DNA of 31,611 nucleotides from Perkinsus chesapeaki. Taxonomy: Eukaryota; Perkinsozoa; Perkinsida; Perkinsidae. Position numbers and translations under genes: made by a program. Of the stretch, positions 13,201 to 24,146 are shown piece by piece. The notes beneath the pieces are model-generated. The model worked only from the letters and a program-made list of their open reading frames with translations. It did not search any database and had not been told where the DNA came from. The stretch lies in contig JAAPAO010000416.1 in assembly GCA_013115145.1 (NCBI GenBank), positions 1 to 31,611 on the forward strand, read 5' to 3'. Numbering within the stretch: position 1 is the stretch's first letter; every line of letters begins with the position of its first letter.

Positions 13201-15457
13201 GCTGTTGACAGTCGGTCGCTCGGCGAACTCCATGCCGAGCTCCCGAGCACCAGCAACCAGTGCCAATTCGTCTGGGGATGAAGCGTCGTATCTACAACTG
13301 GGGTGGGAGGCCACAGAGAGGGGGTACACCTACAGCTTGTCTGAGTGGATGTGACCGCTCTGATCAGCTTGCTTGTCGTCGGCGTCATCCTCCTCATCAT
13401 CAGCTTTGATGAGGACGGAATGGCACACGGAAAGGCAGATGAGGAAGTCGACGAATCTGTGTTAGGTACTCGAGACTGAACTCGATGGACGAAAGATACC
13501 TTTGCCGCACAGCACCGGAACTCTCCCGGACGATTTTTTTGAACAATTCGACGTCAAAGTCCGACCCAACATGCCTGTCTCGTACGCGGGTGTCATGCGA
13601 GTGATCTGTAGGGGACAAGCGATGTCGACCATCTTTGCGGTTGAGGCACTTACGTGGCCGATGTTCCTCTGGCTCTTGCTGAGACTTCCTCACCAGCAAG
13701 GCCGAGTCCGCGCCACCGGTGCCAATTGCGCAAGCGGCTGAAGGATGCGTTAAACCAAACAACAAGACTTAGCTGTACTCGTGAAGAGCATGAGGTTCTG
13801 CGTCAGTGTCCCCGTCTTATCACTGAATATATGCGTAACTGACCCCAACTCCTCGCCCAGTGTCGAACTGTTGGCAGTGGCCCCGAGGCCTGAGAGGAGG
13901 GCAGCGTCAGGGATGCCGGACTAGAGGGAGTAGTCGTGCCTCCCGAAACCATGTGCTGATCCTCGTTAATGAACTTGGCCTGGAAGAACTTTACAATCTC
14001 CAGGGTTACCTTGACGAAACGACCGACATCAGCGGCAGATAGCGGTGGTCGGATGGCTCACCAGTAAAGAGATCGGTACGAAATACGTGAATTGGAGCAG
14101 TAGGGTGCCCACAACCTTCACGGCGTCCAGCGCCACCTCCCCGCCGTCAACGGTACTGGTGCCATCCGCGTCGAGATACCTAAGGCCTCCTCGAGACGGA
14201 AGTTGAGGGAGGAGTGGTAGTACCAGTCGCCGGTTGTTGTAGTGTAGACTGCGTTGACAGCTGCTGCTACTATACAGATGAAGGCTTGTAGGATAAAGAG
14301 GGTAATGACGTGCTGGTTGTAGGTCGCCATCAGCTTAGTCAACTTATCCCGACCAGTGCCTGATGAAACCGTCCCCTCACTTGGCAATATTCCGCCTCAC
14401 CGGTGTCTGCCGCGTTCCTAAAAATCCTAGTCTGGTCGCCACAGTAGACGACAACGCCATAGATGTAGGCAGTGGTCTGGAGCGTGGACCCCCTCAGTAA
14501 GAACTGGTCCACAGTGAGGGGGTATGCCCGGCCGTTGGCGACCATTTCACCGTCGAACTTGTACAGGTTGGTGTTGGGTTTCTCGTACTTCAACGTTGCC
14601 GTGAAGTGCGCGGCATCTTTATCGTTATTAATTTCGTTCATAATTGTCACATTGCACATCTTCGGTTTGAGATTCGTCTCCCCGTCCAGGTTCATTGTCT
14701 CCACGTAAGCCATACCAGATTCATCCTCGGAGCTCAACATGACCAAGTCTGCCGGGAAGCCCTCGCCGCGCTTCACCTTGATGACGTCACCTAGGCCAAG
14801 ATCGGCCCAGGTAACCTCCTCCGTATGATGACCATGTGCGTTCGGCTGCTGCAGTATCCTGGTTACCTTTCGACCATTCTCCCTCGTATCACTTTTATGT
14901 CGCTGTATGTCCTCAGCAAGGTCTCTTATAGCGGCCACGGCCAGCACGAAAATGAGCGGCAAAAGCAGCAAAGGTTGGCCGCCCGAGTCGCTGATGGAGG
15001 GGATGCACTGTAGCGCTGCCGCGGCGAGGAAGTAGATGTTGGCAAAAAGATGGAATTGGTACCAGAGGTTTAAAGGCAGGAAGGTGAGCGGCGTGTACTT
15101 CGACGTTCGTATGAAATTCTTCCATTCAACACTGGCGGCCTCCCTGTCATAAGTGACACATCGCACAGCACCATCGTCGCCGCCTCCGCCGCCGCCTCCG
15201 CCGCCATCCTCCGGTGGTGCCGCCTCCGCGTTATTCCTACTGGACGCCTTCTGGGACCTCACCGAAGCTGGTTGGAAGCTTTCAACGTGGGCTTGACGCT
15301 CGGCCGCTGACTTGTGGCAGAGGCATTCGTGCTCGTCTCCCCAGCAGATCTCACAAATGTCAGTCTTGGCTCTGCTACGCCTCAGAGCAGACCTTCCTGA
15401 TGTCCGTGGTGCCTAGCAATAAAATAGGCTATCCGCGGCCTGAATCAGTCTCACCAT
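10217..15457 (-). CDS. P4-type ATPase (phospholipid flippase)
   Basis: P4-ATPases move phospholipids to the cytosolic leaflet. The family core is complete: the N-terminal signature [24 protein letters not shown] in the actuator domain (14686-14672), the phosphorylation motif DKTGTLTQN (13821-13801), [12 protein letters not shown] (12803-12792), [13 protein letters not shown] (around 12176), and [10 protein letters not shown] (11507-11487). A multi-span C-terminal membrane domain follows, ending in a basic tail with GYGFSEHS. About twenty short introns interrupt it, including a 29-nt one and a 189-nt one (12607-12419). The first coding exon appears to be only the ATG at 15457-15455, followed by a 42-nt intron. 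Exon 2 then starts at 15412 and encodes an N-terminal extension with a Cys/His cluster ([16 protein letters not shown]) and a run of Gly/Asp residues. Junctions between 13040 and 12860 are the least certain. The partner CDC50 subunit is not in this window. Confidence 0.93.
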
Positions 15458-16126
15458 GGTAAAGCTAAGAGTGGCTGAGGGCCTTCGGCAATGGAAAACA
15501 CAGACGCGCTGAAAGATGACATCATATCCCATCGCCGCCGCCGCCCCCGCGGGTGCCCAGAGAGAAGTTAACGGAACGCAAATCAGAGTGAGAGGAGATC
15601 GTGAGAGTGAAGCCACCGAGATCCACGCTGAACGGAGGAGGAGGAGAGTTGATGGAGATTCTGGCTTTCCCTGCTGCTGCTGCTGCTGCCTCGAATAGCA
15701 GGAGGAGGAGTATAGGGGACAGCCGACACAAGACTAAGAAGGCAGCACGGTGTATTGCCTACTACGACTGGTGACAGCAGCGAAAGAAAGCAGCGGGCAA
15801 CATCAAAAACAAAGTGAGACATCACCAACAACAGCGGCATCGTCAGTGGTGCGGATTATTCCGGGATAGATGGAGTCACCACAAGGGAGAGTAAACGGAC
15901 GGTAATGGCTGCACATGATGGCACAGGTAATGCGAGATTATGATAACACTCGCCACTGCAAGAGCATCTCCAAGAGCAATGATAACTTCAGAAAGCCAAG
16001 CTGATGATTATCATGTACACCACCACAGCAAGGGAATATTGACAAAAACAGCAAAGGTGAAATGCTCACCACCAAAGATGGCAGTGTTAGACGATGTCCC
16101 TCGCAATGATGACCATCATCTTCGCA
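15458..16126. other. Intergenic region between the TUTase 3' end and the P4-ATPase start
   Basis: Both neighbours are on the minus strand, so this holds the TUTase 3' UTR and the P4-ATPase promoter and leader. It is low in complexity: GGA/CTC and GCT-type triplets around 15530-15710, and repeated CAC/CAT further on. The short open frames here are repetitive and match no family I know. No gene is called. Confidence 0.5.
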
Positions 16127-18479
16127 CTACCATCTGTCTACAAAGTCCCAACTATGGCCATCAGCCCGCAATTCCAAATAGTAGCCAAGTGGCGGCATCA
16201 CATAGCTCTGAGTGGCGGCGGAGACAGCGGCGGCCTCTTGCTGCTGCTGTTGTTGTTGTCGCTGCTGTTGCTGCTGAGTGTAATGATAATAGGGAGATGC
16301 CTTCGTCCCTCCGTATCCTCCTCCCGCTGGCATACCCTGCCCTGCTGGCTGCTGCTGCTGAACTCTCACTCCTCGAATGCCCTCTGCTATAGCGGAAGCC
16401 CCTGGGCCGTCCTTCACTGGACTTAATGTCAAATTGGGGTTTCTAATGTCACCAAGGCCTACTGGCATGCCCATCCCCCCAGTCCCCATATTATAGCCAC
16501 CGACCGGCATGCCACCACCGCGCACCATACCAGGCAACCGATTCTGATACTCTCCTGCATTCCCTGCCATCGGCGCCTGCCGATCCTGTCCCATTCGCAT
16601 CCGCAACCGTTGCTGCTGTTGAGCAGCTGCTGCTGCTGACATTGTCGCCGTATGTTGCTGCAATGTGGGTGCAGTGAGACCGCCACCCCCAGCTGTTGCA
16701 GTGGCCTGGCCATGGCCTCGAGCTCCCGGGGGCCCACCAACCCCCATAGCAGCATTCTGAGCATGTTTGGCTGCTATCGCTGCTGCCGTAGGACCAGTGC
16801 GCATCCTCGTCAATGTCTTAGCTTGCACCAATAACTCCTCCATCGTAGCGTCAGCCACCTTATTAGCAAACAGACTAAAGGCTCGACGCAGACGTATACG
16901 GCCTTCATAATCTAATACACAGTTTAAATTCCTGCTAAGATCCAAGGGATCCTCTATTAAGATATTGCTATCAGCATCCCGTCTAGGCAACTGAACGTAC
17001 TCGTCGATACTATGCCGCTGCCCTGTTCGAATTGATACCACCTAATAAGCAGCACCGCCGTTCTAGCCACCCATAGCCAGACCACCCACCTCAGAGCCCC
17101 ATTTATAGTCTCGGTCATAGAACACGAAAAAATCGCGAAGGAGCTCAGACGGAGTAGTGTCCGCCGCTTTGAAGCCATCCTCTCCCGAGGTCGCCTCTGA
17201 AAACAATCGATAAAGCGCGCAGCGATAGCGAGCCAATAGCTCACCAAAGCGGTCCACAAAGTCGACATTAAAAACGCGACCGCTGATGGGGCAGGAGTAA
17301 TGTTTCACTTGCTCGCCTTGTCGCTTCTTCGCCGCCATCGCTTGTAAAGACGGCAGAACTGCGCCCTTTGACCGCACCTGGAGACACTGCTACATCGGGG
17401 CGGATGTTATGAAGTAGTAGCACTTGTAGGAAATAGATGCAAAGCAAGGTCCAACTGTAGCTGCTAAGGTTACCCTCCTTGGCATCACTCACTGCACACA
17501 GCTTGGCCCATCGCTGTCAAGGCAAGTCGTTATAGTAGTACAATAGGGAATCTTACCTTGACGCAAAGAGCAAGGATCTGCACCCGCTTGTCCATTTCAA
17601 CATAGTTACGGAGCAACTAAGATGAGTTATAATAACCAAGTAACGGCCACCGCGCCCAGCCTACCGCGGTATTGTGTAGTGGTAACTGGTTGTTTATACT
17701 GACATCCACTATTTGCACATTACCATTTGGGCCAATCCATGACAGCACCACAATAGGCACTTTTGCTGATGGTATGACCTATAATGCAGGGCTGCTGCTA
17801 CTGCTGCGGCATCTGTTAAGGCTATTACCTGTACGACCCGAAGACCAACGCCTGGTGCCTCCTTCTCAAATTTACTAATTGCTTTACCCAAGCCCATCAC
17901 CGCTGCCGAACAGAGGCTCTTTTCGTCCCCAGTTGCACCAAAGCGTTTCTTTAATGCCGAGAACCGGCATATTATAGTGGCATCGATGTCGCTGCTTTTT
18001 TCCGATAGCCCACTGGCCGCCGAGCCAAAGGTCTCGATGGTGGCCTCTATGTCAAGGTTGCTCCGAGCCACAGACAGAATCGATCCGAGAATATGATTAT
18101 GGATGTGATGATCTTCATCGGTCAAGGCCACTCGCTCCACAAATGATGACAACTCATTATCCACCAGCTCTGCCGGGTTGGCTGAGGTAGTTGGCTCATC
18201 TGCCTCATCATCAGCATCATCTCCTCCTGATGGTGATGCTGCCTCCTCTCCAATAGGGCTGGTATCACCGTTTTTGACAACAGGGGATGAGGTCCCGTTA
18301 GTAAGGTCGGTAGCACTGGGTTGCGCCGTGGCCTTCTTAGCGGCCTCTTCCTGTTGCTCTTTATGCTGTATAACGAACTGAGCGGCCAGGGCCGATGCTT
18401 CGGTTATCTCGGCCAACTTGGTGGCTTGTGGCGGTATGGCATCCTCTTCAAGCGACGCTGGAGTCGACGTAGTAGACAT
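16127..18479 (-). CDS. Non-canonical poly(A)/poly(U) polymerase (TUTase/Cid1 family)
   Basis: Six exons (18479-17829, 17778-17665, 17616-17557, 17513-17424, 17377-17090, 17041-16127) give 705 residues. An acidic, Ser/Thr-rich N-terminus leads into the nucleotidyltransferase core. It has FGSAASGLSEKSSDIDA (residues 151-167, with metal-binding D164 and D166) and the third carboxylate D242 in VDVSINNQLPLHNTA. The central domain follows (YVEMDKRVQILALCVKRWAK, then SSYSWTLLCIYFLQ). The PAP-associated domain carries NVDFVDRFGELL and IEDPLDLSRN. Enzymes of this family add U or A tails to RNA 3' ends. The C-terminal 200 or so residues are low complexity: Gly/Met/Pro-rich, then poly-Gln. I see no RNA-binding domain, so whether it adds A or U cannot be told. 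Start choice: the ATG at 18479 follows a region with no better candidate. A 40-residue upstream extension exists only from a TTG. Confidence 0.92.
16239..16276 (-). repeat. CAG/CAA (poly-Gln) tract in the TUTase C-terminus
   Basis: On the plus strand this is a run of ctg and ttg triplets with one tcg. On the coding strand it encodes five Gln, one Arg and seven Gln in a row. More Gln, Ala and Gly-rich stretches lie upstream in the same exon. Such tracts vary in length between alleles and are typical of disordered tails of RNA-metabolism proteins. Confidence 0.85.
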
Positions 18480-18837
18480 CGATGGCTTTGCAATTTTCGG
18501 GAGTAGTTTAGAAGTCACAATAAGAGACAACGACAACTGTGAGGAGACGGCAGGATTGATGACGTAACTATGATCACGACGACGATGGCGAGCATTCAAT
18601 TCGGTTTCTTGCAGTTTTCGTGCAATTTTTGGGCGGAGCGAAGCACGGCAACATTACCAAAAGGAAGTTGGATCCTATTTTAAAAGGGGAATGAAGAAGA
18701 TATCAGCGGCGATTCTAGGGAGTGTGGCCAGCGGGAAGTGTATCATAACAAGTACTGTATGTGAGCACTTCCCTCATCTCAGTAACATGCAATTTGATGA
18801 CGCTAATGGAGAGAAGTAACATAGCTTCTGATCGCCA
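18480..18837. promoter_or_regulatory. Divergent intergenic region between TUTase (-) and C-type lectin gene (+)
   Basis: This is the only head-to-head junction in the window, so 358 bp must serve both start sites. It contains a TGACGTAA octamer near 18558, which resembles a CRE/ATF-type palindrome, and an A-rich stretch at about 18655-18700. No TATA box is obvious next to either ATG. Calling it a promoter is inference from gene layout. Confidence 0.4.
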
Positions 18838-19766
18838 ATGACCATCTATCAACCTCCTAGGTATCTTTCTACAGCCGACAATGAGCCCATGTGTCTAAGA
18901 CGCGCCCAGCAGCTCCACGACTGGTGCGGCAACCCTGCCGATGCCAAGGTAGCATCTCTCGGTCTTCCGGCAATCCGTTGCCCTTTCAGACCATCACAGT
19001 GGCAGCCAGCTTTCAAGGGGGGCATACCCAGCTGTTCAGCCCCGAGGCCTGTGACCAGGGTTGGGTGCTCTACGGCTCCCACTGTTACAGGTTTGGTGCA
19101 CGGGCTGCCATGGCGTCATTGTCGTCTGGTAGGTTCTTCGACGCCATGGTCAGTTTTTTCGAGGCCGAGGGAAGATGCAATGCAATGGGGGCTAATTTGG
19201 CCAGCATCCATTCGGAGGGAGAAAACGAATTCGTAAAGATACAAAATAGGTTAGTTTGCAGCCCTTAGTTTTGTGGCGCAGGTTCGGACACTAACGGGTG
19301 GTCGGTCGACGTGGATAGGTTATAGTGATGCTGACCAAGATGAAGATTACGATTGGACTGACGGCTCCGAAAACGAGTTCAACAAATGGGCCAAAAACTG
19401 CACTGGTAAAGTTCCACTGTCCATCTGTGGAGATACTCCCCAGCAGACCCGGCCTTGGCTGACGATCCTGACTGCGCGCCAGAAAAATCTCAGGAGCAGT
19501 GGTACGATTGGGACGGCAGCGACCCAGGGCCGTTCGTGTGCAAGAAGATGGTGAAAGGGGCGAGGAAGTGGGGACCCAGGGGAAGGAGGATGTTTGCAGC
19601 TGTCTTTAGGAACTACCTGGTGAGCTTGTCGGCAGAGGAGCTGATAACTTCGGCTGGAGTTCGCCAAGATATAGGTGAGCTCGAGATCGAAGATACAAAA
19701 CGGGTCGACTTGGAGGCCATAGAGCGCTGTCGGGTCGACGAGACAGGTAAGTTGATTACGTCTTAG
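18838..19766 (+). CDS. C-type lectin-like domain protein
   Basis: Five exons (18838-18948, 18990-19090, 19154-19232, 19282-19405, 19444-19766) give 245 residues. The C-type lectin fold can be followed through the joined exons: ACDQGWVLYGSHCYSFFEAE, GRCNAMGANLASIHSEGENEF, the WIG core in STWIGYSDADQDEDYDWTDG, and the closing Cys region GPFVCKK. The Cys residues expected for the two core disulfides are present. A classical EPN or QPD sugar-specificity motif is not evident, so calcium-dependent sugar binding is uncertain. I see no signal peptide in the called N-terminus, which is odd for a fold that normally works outside the cell. An upstream exon may be missing. The last 70 residues are charged, with no recognised domain. 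The C-terminal exon stays open to the TAG at 19766, but a further intron there is possible. Confidence 0.82.
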
Positions 19767-19980
19767 TGGTGCTAGCCGCGATGCAGGCACCAGTCTGGTA
19801 TCACGCCCCGAGGAGCTGCTGGGCCCTCATCGTTATCTCCCTCGCATGGGTTTAATATCGCCACGGTGATGGCATCATCAATCTGACATGATTCTTAAGT
19901 CGTTGATCGAGCTGGTGTTGAGTTGACGCTTGGACACTCGGCAGTCTCGGTTCCAGACCTTCCCTTTTCCTTCTTCCGTC

Positions 19981-22410
19981 ATGGACCAACAACCACCGGC
20001 CATCGAGTAGTCAGCTCGAGCAGTGCCAACAACCGTAATGTGCAATTTCTCAGGACACCGGTAGCAACACCCGAGACCCCAGCAGCGGACCCTTCCATGC
20101 AGCCGACGTCAGAGGCAGAGCCATCGACGGAGGCCTCGCCTGCTGAGCCTAGCACGGAGGCTTCGCTGGCAGGAGATGCTCCGGCAGCCACCACACAACC
20201 GGCTGTCTCCTCTGAGCAAGCAGCCCCAGGTCAAGAGGCACCGCATAGTCAGGTAGGCTCATGAGCGGCTTGGTGTTGGATTGTCTTGTGATGGTAGGCC
20301 ACACCTCAACCGCCAGCCGAGGCTCCCCAGCGGTCTACCGGCGGCTTTGACGCTCCTCCTTCTCGTCCGCAGCAGGGGTTCTCGTCAGGGCCTGGTCAAA
20401 CCGGTCTAGGATCCCAGAGCTCTCCTATGCCACCGCCTGCTACACCGTCATATAGTGGACCACCTAAGCGAGGAGATGATACGAAAAAGGTAAGGAGGGC
20501 GATAGATATGGGTTTAATAACATTCATGTATGGTATTGTATTATATAAAATAATTGTTCTTTTTTATTGGTGGCGGCCTGGCCCAAGCGGTAGTGTAAAA
20601 ATCCCCTATTTTCGACAAGTATTTTTATATAATGGCGTTATCACGCGGATGCGCACACTACTATATCAAGTCACTATTATTATTGATTGCTAACTAATAT
20701 TTTACTTTCTAAATGTACTGGTATAGTTCAAGCTAGATTGATATCTCATTGTAATGATGCAGGTTTTCATCGGTGGGCTGCCGAGAGATGCCGACAAGGC
20801 AGCTATTGACGAGTACTTCAGCCAGTTCGGCACCGTCGTCGACTCGGTCGTTATGATGGATCGTATGACGGGTCGAAGCCGAGGCTTTGGTTTTGCTACC
20901 TTCGACACCAAGGAGCAGATGCTGGTGGGCCAAGACGGCGGTGTGGTCTCTGTGGTCGATTACCTTCCTTAGAACTGCGTGGCCTCGGCGCCCCACAGTA
21001 TATTGGGCAAGTCTGTGGAGGTCCGACGGTCCCTCAATGAGGACGGTACGTCGACGGCTAAGGAGAGACGATCAACTGGGAAGGGGAGCAGTGTTGGCAG
21101 TCCTCTTCCCCCTCGGGGTTACGATGACTACAACAGCGCTGGGTAGGCTGGAGGTCCGAGCGGTATGGAGAGTGGTGGTTCTTCAGGAAGGGTAAGGGCG
21201 GTCATCGGGACCAGAACCCTAATAAGCTTTTCGTTGGAGGTCTACCGAGAGAAGTTACGAGTGGTAGGTTGGTGGCTGCTGTTTTTTGATGCAGGGTAGG
21301 ATACTGTGAGTGGTGAATCTCCTTAGATGCTCTTCGGGATTTCTTCAGCCAATATGGCAACCTTGTAGACTGCGCTGTGATGTAAGATACTGGGCGCTTA
21401 TTGGTGTGACTCACTCTTGCTGAGGGTGTAATTGCCATCTCTAGAGACCAGCAATTTTTATTGGGCAAAAGCGATGTTGTCAAAGCTAGCGAACATCCCG
21501 GGCAAGAGGCTCGTACGTCGTTATTCATTTGAATCTGAAAAGCGGTTTCCAAAAGCAGAAATGTTTGAAAGTCTCTCTCGCTTTGATTGCTAAATCAACT
21601 GGCTTGGTGGGCTGAGATATGCGGTGACGAAGCGGGAACTGAGTGGTTAGTCTATACGGCTAATGAGTACTGCTTTTTAGCACTGACAGGATGACCGGTC
21701 ATTCGCGAGGCTTCGGCTACATCACTTACGAGGATCTATCGTCCGCCGAGGCCGCTATAAACAACTCCTCCAATAACGTTATCGAAGGCAAATGGGTAGT
21801 GCTGGGGGTCCGGAGAGATGGTTGAGTTATTGCTTGCAGGTTGATGTGAAGCACACCACTCGAGAAGCTCCTCGACGATCATATGGTGGGGGATATAATG
21901 AGTACGAAAACTCTGGCGGAAGCGGCGGTGGTCCAGTGTATAACGATTACGGCAGGCAGCGGGGCCCTGATGAGTGAGGGGCTGTCAGTGTGGGTCTAAT
22001 AGTGGTATTGTGGGCTTTATCAGTTACCAAGCTACAATGCAGGCTAGTAGAGCTGCCTCTAACGCTTATTTCCAGCAACAGCAACGAGGGCAGCCTCCTA
22101 TGGGAATGTACGGCCAACAGCCACCTCAGTATGGGATGCCTCCTCCTCAACAACAAGGGTAAGTCGGTCTGAGATGGGGAGTGACTGTTACTGATGCTCC
22201 AGGTACGGTATGCAACAGGGTGGGGGCTATGGCGGTAAGGGAGGGGGATACCAGCGAGGAGGAAGGCCACCGATGGGAGGATGTAATGTGGTGAATGATT
22301 GTGCTGTTGGTTGCTGCTATGGTGATGTTATTTTATTAGATAACGCTCCACCACCACCTCGCTATGGTGGCCAGTACGGTGGTGGCCCTTCCAGAGCCAG
22401 CCCATATTAA
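19981..22410 (+). CDS. Two-RRM RNA-binding protein, hnRNP A/B or DAZAP1-like (copy A)
   Basis: Twelve exons keep a continuous 470-residue frame from the ATG at 19981 to the TAA at 22410. A disordered N-terminus rich in Pro, Ala, Glu and Thr comes first (exons to 20489). RRM1 (from 20763) has RNP2 VFIGGL and RNP1 RGFGFATF. RRM2 (from 21187) has LFVGGL and RGFGYITY. The tail is Gly/Tyr/Gln/Pro-rich and ends in SRASPY. Tandem RRMs with this Gly-rich tail are typical of hnRNP A/B, Musashi and DAZAP1 relatives, which bind single-stranded mRNA and control splicing, stability or translation. Two introns are large for this window: 20490-20762 (273 nt, AT-rich) and 21382-21680 (299 nt). The second contains a decayed RRM exon. 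It is the first of three tandem paralogues; junctions next to RNP motifs are shared with copies B and C. Confidence 0.92.
21382..21530 (+). pseudogene. Relic RRM half-exon inside an intron of RRM copy A
   Basis: The intron directly after the exon coding CAVM continues, in the same frame but for stops, as a recognisable second half of an RRM. It reads DTGRLLV, a stop, then LTLAEGVIAISRDQQFLLGK, then SDVVKASEHPGQEARTS. This lines up with DTGRHRGFG..AIASRD..VEVKHARREAPRG in copy B. The RNP1 segment has been deleted, and stop codons interrupt both the start and the RNP1 position. The working exon (21681-21795) lies just downstream. I read it as the remains of an old or duplicated exon that splicing now skips. 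The alignment is short, so chance similarity is possible. Confidence 0.5.
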
Positions 22411-22693
22411 GCTGCCGGCTGTGAAGTCACGTAAACTAGAATGCAGCCTCCGAGGCTGATGGCGACCGGAGGCGTTCACTACTGTCTGGAGCTTCTGTAT
22501 CCGACGGCTCCCCTGCTACCTTTTCTCCAGCTTCTCTCTTACGAATAGTTATTGGGAAGAGGAGGCCAAGTCTGAGCTGGTTGCGTTGGGGGTGTGTCGG
22601 GGCTGCTATTGAAGCACCATCTCTTTAAATAGTCTACATTGCCTTTGTGTCCCATTCTGTCCCTTTTTTAAGTTGCCTCCTATTCTAGTGAAT
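22411..22693. other. Spacer between RRM copies A and B
   Basis: This 283-bp spacer must hold the 3' end of copy A and the promoter and leader of copy B. A run of six T followed by aag, then a second pyrimidine-rich stretch ending in ctag, lies within 40 bp of the copy B ATG. These would suit splice acceptors in the leader. No exon is seen. Confidence 0.45.
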
Positions 22694-24146
22694 ATGAACG
22701 GTACTTCTGCCCCTGGTGGTTCCAACAGTGCTAGTGGAGGAGGAGGAAGGCCGAGAGACGGCGAAGGCCGGAAGGTGCGTCATCACTGCTGGCTTCGCTC
22801 CGCTAGAACTTTGTTAGTTGTTCGTCGGAGGGTTGCCTGGCACATGCGAGAAGCAACACATGGAGAGCTATTTTGGTCAGTTTGGGCAAGTTGATGATGC
22901 CTGTGTGATGTTCGATCGGAACACGGGCCGCTCGAGAGGCTTTGGCTTCGTGGTGTACAACCAGCTCACTGATATGGAGGTAAGGAGGGAGAGGTAAGGG
23001 GGGGGGCGCTATTCTGACGAGGTTGCTCTCAGACGTGCCTCGCGAGTGGACCACACGTTATTCTTGATAAGAGCGTGGACGTTAAACGGGCGTCAATTGA
23101 CCCGCCTCCAGGCAGTGGTGGCAAAGGTAATATAAGACTGGTAGGGGATATACGATGACACCTGAAGTTTCAGGTGGCAAGGGATTTTCGGGCAAGGGTA
23201 AAGGCGATAGGAGGGATGATTACGGGTAGTAGTGGCGGTGTTAGCCTTGCCTGCTAGTGGCATCTCTAGAATGGATGGTGGCCGAGGTTCGAGAGAGGGC
23301 GATAATCCTTGTAAGGTGTTCGTAGGGGGGCTCCCGAACAGCTGTGATCAAGGTGATAGCGGCTGCTGCTCTCGGTGGCCTTGGAATTCTGTGGCTTCCT
23401 TCAGCTCGACTTTCGGAGCATTTTTCCCGATATGGTGCGATCGACGAGGCTATTGTGATGTACGAGAAGGACACTGGACGCCACAGAGGGTTCGGATACG
23501 TCATATTCTCCTCGCCTGCTGATGCTGACAAGGCTATAGCAAGTCGAGACAGTAATAAAATCGATGACAGATGGGTAATTTTGTGGCGCGGTGACGATGG
23601 TTTTCTTGTACCTTCTCTTGTAGGTTGAAGTAAAGCATGCTCGTCGGGAGGCTCCGCGTGGCAAGGGAAAGGGCCGCCCTATGGGGTAGGGTAACGAGTA
23701 CTTCGACAAGGTTTCATATCCATCAGATACGGTAGTGGAGGACCCTCGAGTGGTGGGGGATATGCTCAAAGGCCACCACCACCATCCTATCAATCTGGAG
23801 GAGGGTATAATAGGCAGCAGCAACAATATGGCCAGTAAGAGATAGGTAGCGCTGATGGTGTTTAGTGGATTCTTCTTCTTTCAGACCCCCGATGTACAGT
23901 GGCCCTCCCAGTGGTGGTGGATACCATCACCAACAACCAATGATGCAGCAGCAACCAGCTCCGCCTCCCGGCCAGTATGGTGGCTACGGTACTTCACCGT
24001 ATGGTGCCAGACAAGGCGGTGGTGGTGGGGGTTATGGAGGCCCACCACAGCCAGCACCGTATGGTGGCGGATATGGACAAGCTCCTCCTCCTCGGCAGGC
24101 ATACGGCCAACAGCCTGGGCCGGGGTATAGGGCAAGTCCCTATTAG
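22694..24146 (+). CDS. Two-RRM RNA-binding protein, hnRNP A/B or DAZAP1-like (copy B)
   Basis: Nine exons keep one frame for 357 residues: 22694-22774, 22818-22979, 23033-23126, 23174-23225, 23270-23352, 23405-23574, 23624-23685, 23727-23834 and 23885-24146. RRM1 carries LFVGGL and RSRGFGFVVY. A Gly/Lys linker follows, and RRM2 carries VFVGGL and HRGFGYVIF. A long Gly/Pro/Tyr/Gln tail ends in GYRASPY, the same last five residues as copy A. It is the shortest of the three paralogues because its N-terminal leader is only about 27 residues, mostly Gly and Ser. Introns after RRM1 helix 2 (DME/TC) and before VEVK in RRM2 match those in copies A and C in position and phase. The expected role is binding of single-stranded mRNA in the nucleus or cytoplasm. 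Confidence 0.93.

Noticed and set aside
20570-20650. Box A-like string TGGCCCAAGCGG in the 273-nt intron of RRM copy A
   Set aside because: No box B match follows, and the surrounding sequence does not fold as a tRNA. It is likely chance.
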